NCBI GenBank assembly: GCA_035649275.1
Contig: DASRJW010000077.1
Location: 1 to 17,871 of the forward strand
Length of the DNA: 17,871 nucleotides
Reading direction: 5' to 3'
From: Candidatus Krumholzibacteriia bacterium
Lineage (GTDB): Bacteria; Krumholzibacteriota; Krumholzibacteriia; G020349025
The position numbers and the translations under genes are program-made. The first letter of the stretch is position 1, and the number at the start of each line of letters is the position of its first letter. The notes below the pieces were generated by a model. It worked only from the letters and a program-made list of their open reading frames with translations. It had not been told where the DNA came from and did not search any database. Shown here piece by piece: positions 13,132 through 17,871 of this stretch.

Positions 13132-15186
13132 CTACACTCTCCAGAGGAGCAGGACGACGAGGGTGACCGCGATGTACAGAACGTATATGTGGAGGTTGCC
13201 GTGCTGCAGCCAGCGGAAGCGCGCCAGTCCTGCAGCGATGTGGGCGAAAAGCGGCTCGAACAGGTACTTCCGGGGCGCGTCCGGAGTATGGCTATCGAGG
13301 GACGCGGCGCGGGGGAAGAGTCCCTCCGGCGCCGCGAGCCGCTCGCGGGTGCGCAGCAGGCCCTGCATGGTCGAGGTGATCGGCTGGGCGAACGAAGCCG
13401 CCGTGTACTGCATTCGCGCCGTCGGGCGGGCGTAGCCACAGTCCCAGGTGACACCAGCACGGACGCTGCGACCGGCGAGGACGGCACGGCGGAATGCCAC
13501 CAGCAGGAGGGCGAGGACCAGCAGCACCACGGCTGCCACGCTCGTGAGGCGGAGCGCGCCGACCGACGGCGCCAGGGCTTCGTGCACCGCTTCCGACCTC
13601 ATGCCGGCGACGCTCGCGATCACCGGCACGAGAGCCTGGGCCACGAGCCAGGCACCGAGCCCGAGCCCCACGCAAGCACACGCCAGCAGCCAAAGTGCCG
13701 CCCGCATTGCCGGCGCCGGGTCGTGCGGAGCTGCCGTGGAGGCCGTCGCCGCGAGCGCAGCGTCTTCGTGGATGAGGCTTGCAGCCTCCGCTCCGGCCCG
13801 TCGCGGCTCGCCGAGGAAGGCCATCCCGAAGGCCTTGGTAAAGCAGGCTACCGATAGCCCGCCGACCAGCGCCAGGCCAGCAACGGCACCGCTCGTAGCC
13901 AACATGGCGCCGGAGCTCGCGGATACACCGCCCGAGATCGCCGCCAGGTAGATCAGCAGCTCGCTGGCGAAACCGTTCAGTGGCGGCAAGCCGCAGATCG
14001 CCACCGCGCCGATCGCGAAGACGATGCCGGTCTGGGGCATGCGCTTCAGCAGGCCGCCGAGCTCGTGCAAGTCGACGCTGCGCACCGTGCGCAGCACCGA
14101 CCCCGCCGCCAGGAAGAGCAGCCCCTTGAAGGCCGCGTGGTTCAGGACGTGCAGCAGCGCCCCGCCGAAGCCGAGCGCGGCAAGGGTCGCCGAGCCGTAC
14201 TGCACTCCCAGCCATCCGATCCCCATCCCGAGGGTCACGATGCCGATGTTCTCGACGCTGCTGTAGGCGAGCAGGCGCTTCAGGTCGTGCTGAGCCACGG
14301 CGAACAGGATGCCCACGAGGGCGGAGGCAAGGCCGATCCCGATCAAGAGCGGCCCCCACCACGGTTGCGGCGCGCCGAGCAGCGGCAGGAAGCGCAGCAG
14401 CCCGTAGATCCCCATCTTGATCACGGCGCCCGACATGAACGCCGACACGTGACTCGGCGCGGCCGGGTGCGCCTCCGGCAACCAGACATGCAGGGGGAAG
14501 AACCCTGCCTTGATGCCGAACCCGAGAACGGCGAGCCCGAAGAGCACGCCGCTCCCGGGGCCGGCGAGCGGCACGGATTGCCGCCAGGCCTCGAAGTCGA
14601 AGGAACCCGTCCGCGCAGCGAGAAGCACGAAGAGCGGCAGCAGCAAAGCGATCCCGATGCGTCCGGCCACGAGGTACGTCCAGCCGGCGGCGCGCACACT
14701 CGCACGATCGTCGTCGAAAGTCACCAGGAAGAAGGTCGCCAGCGACATGATCTCCCAGGCGATCAGGAACAGCAGTCCATCGCGAGCCGCCACGAGAAGT
14801 GCCATGCCGGCGACCATCACGCTGAAGAAGAACCAGTGCGAGCCGAGGCCGCGCCGGCCCGCGTGCGCCGGCATGTAGCTGCTGCCGTAGAGCGCGGTCA
14901 CCGCCGCCAGGGCGAAGACCGGGAGGAGAAAGAAGCCGGAGAGGGGATCCAGGCGCATGGCGAAGCTGCCGTACGGCAGGTTCCACGGGAGCTGCAGCGA
15001 GGCCTCCCCGCCGGCTCGGACCGCACCCAGCGCGACGGCGAGCCCGAGCCCGCTGCCGAGACAGACCCCGCCGGCGCCGAGGCGCGTCGTCCAGCGCCCG
15101 CGTGCGGCGAGACTGGTCACACCCCCGAGAAGCACCACGCCGATGGCAAGGAGGAAAACCTGCAGCGCCCTCACCCCGCCGCGCAA
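13132..15186 (-). CDS. HyfB-like antiporter-type proton channel subunit, first gene of the operon
   Basis: A protein of about 680 residues with roughly 16 transmembrane segments, in the NuoL/MrpA superfamily and matching HyfB in length (E. coli 672). Family residues are present: Glu145 in LIAWEIMSLATFF, Lys226 in GFGIKAGFFPLHVWLPEAHPAAPS, and Lys257 in SGAVIKMGIYG. The C-terminal part TWDCGYARPTARMQYTAASFAQP followed by a final membrane anchor is typical of HyfB and HycC. The start is uncertain: no ATG lies near the N-terminus, an in-frame TGA stops the frame shortly upstream, and the choices are TTG at 15186 or GTG at 15174 (MRALQVFLLAIG). Neither has a good ribosome site. The coordinates use TTG; GTG is at least as likely. 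Confidence 0.9.
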   Translation of the reverse strand: MRGGVRALQVFLLAIGVVLLGGVTSLAARGRWTTRLGAGGVCLGSGLGLAVALGAVRAGGEASLQLPWNLPYGSFAMRLDPLSGFFLLPVFALAAVTALYGSSYMPAHAGRRGLGSHWFFFSVMVAGMALLVAARDGLLFLIAWEIMSLATFFLVTFDDDRASVRAAGWTYLVAGRIGIALLLPLFVLLAARTGSFDFEAWRQSVPLAGPGSGVLFGLAVLGFGIKAGFFPLHVWLPEAHPAAPSHVSAFMSGAVIKMGIYGLLRFLPLLGAPQPWWGPLLIGIGLASALVGILFAVAQHDLKRLLAYSSVENIGIVTLGMGIGWLGVQYGSATLAALGFGGALLHVLNHAAFKGLLFLAAGSVLRTVRSVDLHELGGLLKRMPQTGIVFAIGAVAICGLPPLNGFASELLIYLAAISGGVSASSGAMLATSGAVAGLALVGGLSVACFTKAFGMAFLGEPRRAGAEAASLIHEDAALAATASTAAPHDPAPAMRAALWLLACACVGLGLGAWLVAQALVPVIASVAGMRSEAVHEALAPSVGALRLTSVAAVVLLVLALLLVAFRRAVLAGRSVRAGVTWDCGYARPTARMQYTAASFAQPITSTMQGLLRTRERLAAPEGLFPRAASLDSHTPDAPRKYLFEPLFAHIAAGLARFRWLQHGNLHIYVLYIAVTLVVLLLWRV

Positions 15187-15196
15187 TCTATCACAG
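15187..15196 (-). promoter_or_regulatory. Possible extended -10 element of the hydrogenase-like operon
   Basis: On the minus strand TG-T-GATAGA reads into the start region of the HyfB-like gene; an alternative -10 reading is TAGATT at 15190-15185. No -35 box is apparent at 16-18 bases. If used, transcription would start around 15180, leaving almost no leader before the GTG at 15174 and making the upstream TTG unlikely. Confidence 0.2.
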
Positions 15197-15320
15197 TCTC
15201 GTCAGCGCCACCGCCGAGAATGACGAGGAGGAAGGATGCGCTGGCGGCGCGGGTGCTGCGCGTGGAAAGACAAAGTCCTGGTTTCGACCCGAGCCGAGGG
15301 CTTCGGTGCCGACAACAACC

Positions 15321-15349
15321 GTGACGAAGCGGCCCAGGCCTGGTATTCT
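15321..15349 (+). promoter_or_regulatory. Candidate promoter for the membrane glycosyltransferase gene
   Basis: GTGACG at 15321-15326 (four of six matches to TTGACA) is followed after exactly 17 bases by TATTCT at 15344-15349 (four of six matches), preceded by TGG as an extended -10. Transcription would start near 15356, with a leader of about 60 bases before the ATG at 15418. Confidence 0.42.
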
Positions 15350-15417
15350 TGGGCTGCCTGCCAACGACAAAGCGCTGCCGTTCTCCCCACCCTCCGGCGC
15401 GTGTCGGACAACACGGC

Positions 15418-17058
15418 ATGCCGGCCGTTCGCACCTGGGGCGAGCGTGGTGTTCTCGCCCTCTGCCTCCTCCTCCTCATGCTGCCGGTGCACCTGCGGCC
15501 GGAGAACTATCCCACCGACGATGCCTGGTTCTACTTGCAGGTGGCGCATCACGTGCGCGGCGGCCACGGCAGTACCTTCAACGAGATCACCACCACCAAT
15601 GGGTACCATCCCTTGTGGCTGGGGCTCTGCGTCGCCGCCGAGCATCTCGCGTCGGGCGACAAGAGGCTGGCACTGCGCTTCGTGCTCGGCATGCAGCAGC
15701 TGCTTTTTCTCGTCCTCTTCTTCTTCTTTCACCGGCTGACCCGGCGCTTGGCTTGGGCGCACGGGATCGCCGGCTTGCCGATCCTCGCCGGGGGCTTCTT
15801 GGCCACTGCCATGTACGGTGTCGAGGCTTTCTTGAACGGCGCCGTCCTAGTCTGCAGCCTTCTCCTCTTCCTCGACCTGGAGAATCGGGACTCCCCTCGC
15901 GTCTGGGCGCGCTTCGGTTTCGTCCTCGGCATTCTCTTCCTGTCGCGGCTCGACAACGTCTTCCTCGTCCTCACCCTGTCGGCGACGGCACTTCTCGCCG
16001 GGGGTCGACGCTCGTCCCCTGCGCTCCCCGCCTGGGTGCGCCGCCCGTCCCCGGCGCTCCCCCGTCGCGCGCTCTCTCTCGTCCTCCCCCTCGCTGCCTT
16101 GGCGCTTTCCTACTTGGCACTCAACCATTGGACCTTCGGACACTGGGTGCCCGTGAGCGGTGCAATCAAGAGCCGCTTCCCCCTGCCGGGGTTGCACGGC
16201 GAGACACTCGGCAGCCTCGGCGCACTCTCGGCCGTGGGGGGCGCGGTGTCGATCCTGGTCGGCCGGCGCCTGCACGGTCGTGCCTACCTGGTGCTGCTCG
16301 CTCTCGGGCTCGGTGTCGTCTTGCAAGCGGCGTACATGTTCTTCTTCGTGCACGACAATGTGCTCACCTGGGCCTTCGTTCCGGGGATCGTGAACGTCGC
16401 CCTCCTCACCTGTCTCGCGGCGCACAAGCTCCTGCCGCGGCTGGCAACTCGCCTGGGAGTCCCTGCAGCACATGGCCTTCTCTTGGCCTCGACCCTCATC
16501 GGCCTCGGCCTCGCCGCGGCGCGCGCCTGGTCGGACTTCCACAACCCCGATGCCCGTGGGCCCTATCCCTTCCAGTGGCGCGCTCTCGCCGCGAGCAAGT
16601 GGCAGAACGACGTCGGCCTGTGGCTACGCCGCGCCTTCCCACCCGGGACGCGGTTCTTCGTCTACGACTGGCCCGGCGCCGTGGCCTACTTCTCCGACCA
16701 GCCGTGCCTGCCGGAGGATGGATTGGTGAGTGACTACGCTTACGACGAGGACATCGTGGCGCTCGGTATCGCGCCCTATTTGCGTGCCCATGGAATTGAT
16801 CTCTTCCTCGGCCCCTACCCGCCACCGGTGCGTGAGGGCGACAGCTGGGTGCAGGCCACGCGGACGAGCGAGGGCTGGCGTGTCGAGATATTCGCACCTC
16901 GTTCCCGACGCGCCGCCGGCAGCTTGGTTCTTCTCGACACGGCCATCGTGGCGCGCCTCGACCGCGAGATCGGCCATCCCACCATGCCGCGCTTCGCGGT
17001 GTGGAGACTGCAGAACCCTCCGAGTCAGCAACCAAGGTCGAGCCTCGTCGAACGGTGA
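15418..17058 (+). CDS. GT-C-like polytopic membrane glycosyltransferase (GT39/ArnT-like)
   Basis: A 546-residue integral membrane protein with about ten hydrophobic segments in its first 410 residues and a soluble C-terminal region of about 130 residues. After the first membrane helix comes YPTDDAWFYL with Asp34-Asp35, then GHGSTFNE and TNGYHPLW (60-67). An acidic pair in the first external loop is the hallmark of GT-C enzymes, which use lipid-phosphate sugars and transfer to acceptors on the outer face; this variant is common in bacterial proteins annotated as dolichyl-phosphate-mannose-type mannosyltransferases. Donor and acceptor are unknown and no glycan genes flank it. The ATG at 15418 is preferred because the helix starts shortly after; a TTG at 15349 is in frame, but it adds 23 polar residues and overlaps the likely -10 box. 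Ribosome site weak. Confidence 0.75.
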   Translation: MPAVRTWGERGVLALCLLLLMLPVHLRPENYPTDDAWFYLQVAHHVRGGHGSTFNEITTTNGYHPLWLGLCVAAEHLASGDKRLALRFVLGMQQLLFLVLFFFFHRLTRRLAWAHGIAGLPILAGGFLATAMYGVEAFLNGAVLVCSLLLFLDLENRDSPRVWARFGFVLGILFLSRLDNVFLVLTLSATALLAGGRRSSPALPAWVRRPSPALPRRALSLVLPLAALALSYLALNHWTFGHWVPVSGAIKSRFPLPGLHGETLGSLGALSAVGGAVSILVGRRLHGRAYLVLLALGLGVVLQAAYMFFFVHDNVLTWAFVPGIVNVALLTCLAAHKLLPRLATRLGVPAAHGLLLASTLIGLGLAAARAWSDFHNPDARGPYPFQWRALAASKWQNDVGLWLRRAFPPGTRFFVYDWPGAVAYFSDQPCLPEDGLVSDYAYDEDIVALGIAPYLRAHGIDLFLGPYPPPVREGDSWVQATRTSEGWRVEIFAPRSRRAAGSLVLLDTAIVARLDREIGHPTMPRFAVWRLQNPPSQQPRSSLVER

Positions 17059-17151
17059 ATCGAACCGTGCACGGGCTTGATCCGATCTCGGCGGAGGTCT
17101 ACACTTTCGCCGGTCTGGTAATGGTCGTGCTTACCATCGATCCCCTCGTCG

Positions 17152-17177
17152 GAGACTCCTTCGACAGGCGGAGTCTC
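17152..17177. other. Inverted repeat with 8-base arms
   Basis: Arms 17152-17159 and 17170-17177 are perfectly complementary with a ten-base loop. It lies about 95 bases after the glycosyltransferase stop, with no T-tract, so it could be a weak terminator or a protein-binding site. Confidence 0.35.
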
Positions 17178-17311
17178 GGTCGCGCTGTCGCTGGGATGAC
17201 GAGGTGCTCGGTCCTTCCCTCGGACTTCGCCTCGCGGTGGTGACGGTTCTCGGCTTTCCCGTACCAGGAAGTGCGGCACCGCCGAGCTATGTCCCCGACA
17301 GCGGGATCCAC

Positions 17312-17339
17312 AGCACCGATCGCGACGGCGATCGGTGCT
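17312..17339. terminator. Strong 12-base-pair hairpin with a 4-base loop
   Basis: Arms 17312-17323 and 17328-17339 are perfectly complementary around the loop GACG. This is the most stable hairpin I found in the window. It is 254 bases after the glycosyltransferase stop and 175 bases before the next start. The nearest T-run (17356-17360) is 17 bases away, too far for a classical intrinsic terminator. It could end the upstream transcript, protect its 3' end, or be an operator for the downstream gene. Confidence 0.45.
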
Positions 17340-17513
17340 CGAGGCCAATTGACGGTTTTTCATATGGGACCTCTCCCTACGCCCGGATGGGATAGACCCC
17401 GATGATGTCCAACGCCTCTCGCGCCTACCATGGATCGAGTCCATTGTGGAGGCGCGATTTCAGGGCCGTTGTCACGACACAGGAGAGGATCCCTGGTGAA
17501 GGAGAGGTTGGCG

Positions 17514-17871
17514 ATGAACCGGCACCTATGTACTGCATCGCTCGTGTTTTCGATGCTCGCGGCTGTGACGACCGTTCGCGGTGATTCCTCGGTGGAACCC
17601 CATCAGATCCAAACCAAGGGGCAGGCATTCGCCATTGAGCCATGCCTGGGCGGCGAAGGCTCCTGGGATTACGAGTCGGTTGGTACCTTCCAGATCGTCA
17701 GGAGGGAAGGCCCGATGCAGGTTCGGGTGCAAGCGAACCTTCGGTTCAACTTCAGGCCAACGGATCCCACCTTGCCCACCTATGAAGGGCACGAAGTCCT
17801 CAACGACGCAGTTTTGCCGTCATCCCAGCAAGGAGGGCAAACGCTCTTCGAGTTTCCTGTCATCATGCAGA
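17514..17871 (+). CDS. Secreted protein of unknown function (partial, runs off right edge)
   Basis: 119 codons are visible with no stop. The ATG at 17514 has GGAGAGG six bases upstream; a GTG at 17496 is also in frame with a similar purine-rich site and would add six residues (MKERLA). Residues 1-23 (MNRHLCTASLVFSMLAAVTTVRG) look like a short Sec signal peptide. The mature part begins DSSVEPHQIQTKGQAFAIEPC and alternates polar and hydrophobic residues (SVGTFQIVRREGPMQVRVQANLRFNF), suggesting beta strands. I do not recognise a family. Hand-counted GC over 17581-17760 is about 59%, roughly ten points below the upstream operon, which may mean recent acquisition or weaker codon selection. Confidence 0.7.
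   Translation, partial: MNRHLCTASLVFSMLAAVTTVRGDSSVEPHQIQTKGQAFAIEPCLGGEGSWDYESVGTFQIVRREGPMQVRVQANLRFNFRPTDPTLPTYEGHEVLNDAVLPSSQQGGQTLFEFPVIMQ

Larger units (their letters stand above)
17059..17513. other. 455-base gap with no convincing gene, containing two inverted repeats
   Basis: No open frame here on either strand has a ribosome site together with plausible composition. The stretch holds two separate inverted repeats (listed separately), a TTGACG-like box at 17349-17354 without a good -10 at the right spacing, and an isolated T5 run at 17356-17360. Base composition shifts here from the GC-rich upstream genes to the more balanced last gene. Confidence 0.6.

Noticed and set aside
7609-15186. 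Annotating the operon as a genuine hydrogenase-4 or formate hydrogenlyase
   Set aside because: The large subunit has neither CGxC nor DPCxxC, and no maturation genes are in view, so hydrogen chemistry is not supported.
7609-15186. Annotating the operon as respiratory complex I
   Set aside because: NuoA, NuoJ, NuoE, NuoF and NuoG equivalents are missing, the small subunit has CxxC rather than adjacent cysteines, and gene order and HyfB/HyfE endings match hydrogenase-4.
15236-15739. Plus-strand frame with a strong AGGAGG-type site just before its ATG
   Set aside because: It runs into the glycosyltransferase gene in another frame and its Cys/Ser/Arg-rich composition is that of an out-of-frame reading of GC-rich coding DNA.
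17025-17444. Minus-strand frame of 139 codons over the gene-free stretch
   Set aside because: Arg/Ser-rich with no recognisable motif or ribosome site, and it overlaps both inverted repeats and the end of the glycosyltransferase gene.
1-17871. tRNA, rRNA, CRISPR arrays, insertion sequences or attachment sites
   Set aside because: I looked for cloverleaf-like and T-arm sequences, regularly spaced repeats, transposase motifs and terminal repeats and found none; without folding or search tools a cryptic small RNA could be missed.

Overview
A GC-rich window (hand counts of about 68% in the middle) with short intergenic gaps, Shine-Dalgarno sites at most genes and tightly packed operons: a bacterial chromosome, probably from an uncultivated or poorly studied soil or sediment lineage. 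Nothing in the sequence fixes the phylum. An Acidobacteria, Eisenbacteria/Krumholzibacteria or deltaproteobacterial-type genome would fit, but that is a guess. I saw no tRNA, rRNA, CRISPR array, insertion sequence or phage gene.

Layout. (1) Left edge: a YbaK/EbsC-type aminoacyl-tRNA deacylase (minus strand, cut by the window) is divergent from an exported S9 (prolyl-oligopeptidase-type) peptidase. (2) A minus-strand group at 2837-5348: DEAD-box RNA helicase, alkyltransferase-like protein (PWHRV, so not a methyltransferase) and isochorismatase-family hydrolase. It converges on the peptidase across a small hairpin. Upstream on the same strand is an exported protein with two FKBP peptidyl-prolyl isomerase domains. 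(3) A ThrE-type amino-acid exporter runs divergently from the FKBP gene; the 58-base gap holds promoter-like boxes so close to both start codons that both mRNAs may be leaderless.

(4) The main feature is a six-gene minus-strand operon (15186 to 7609) in the order HyfB, HyfC, HyfE, HyfF, HyfG, then a HyfH-HyfI fusion. It would encode a membrane complex related to hydrogenase-4, formate hydrogenlyase and complex I: two antiporter-like proton channels, a NuoH-like and a HyfE-like membrane subunit, and a peripheral arm with a NuoC/NuoD-like large subunit and an iron-sulfur subunit with three predicted [4Fe-4S] clusters. The large subunit lacks both cysteine pairs that hold the NiFe centre in real hydrogenases. 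The complex therefore belongs with the energy-converting hydrogenase-related (Ehr-type) complexes, whose redox substrate is largely unknown. No NADH-input module, hydrogenase maturation genes or electron-transfer partner lies in the window.

(5) Divergent from that operon is a GT-C-like multi-spanning membrane glycosyltransferase. It is followed by 455 bases without a convincing gene but with two clear inverted repeats, then the 5' part of a secreted protein of unknown function in distinctly lower GC DNA, cut by the right edge.
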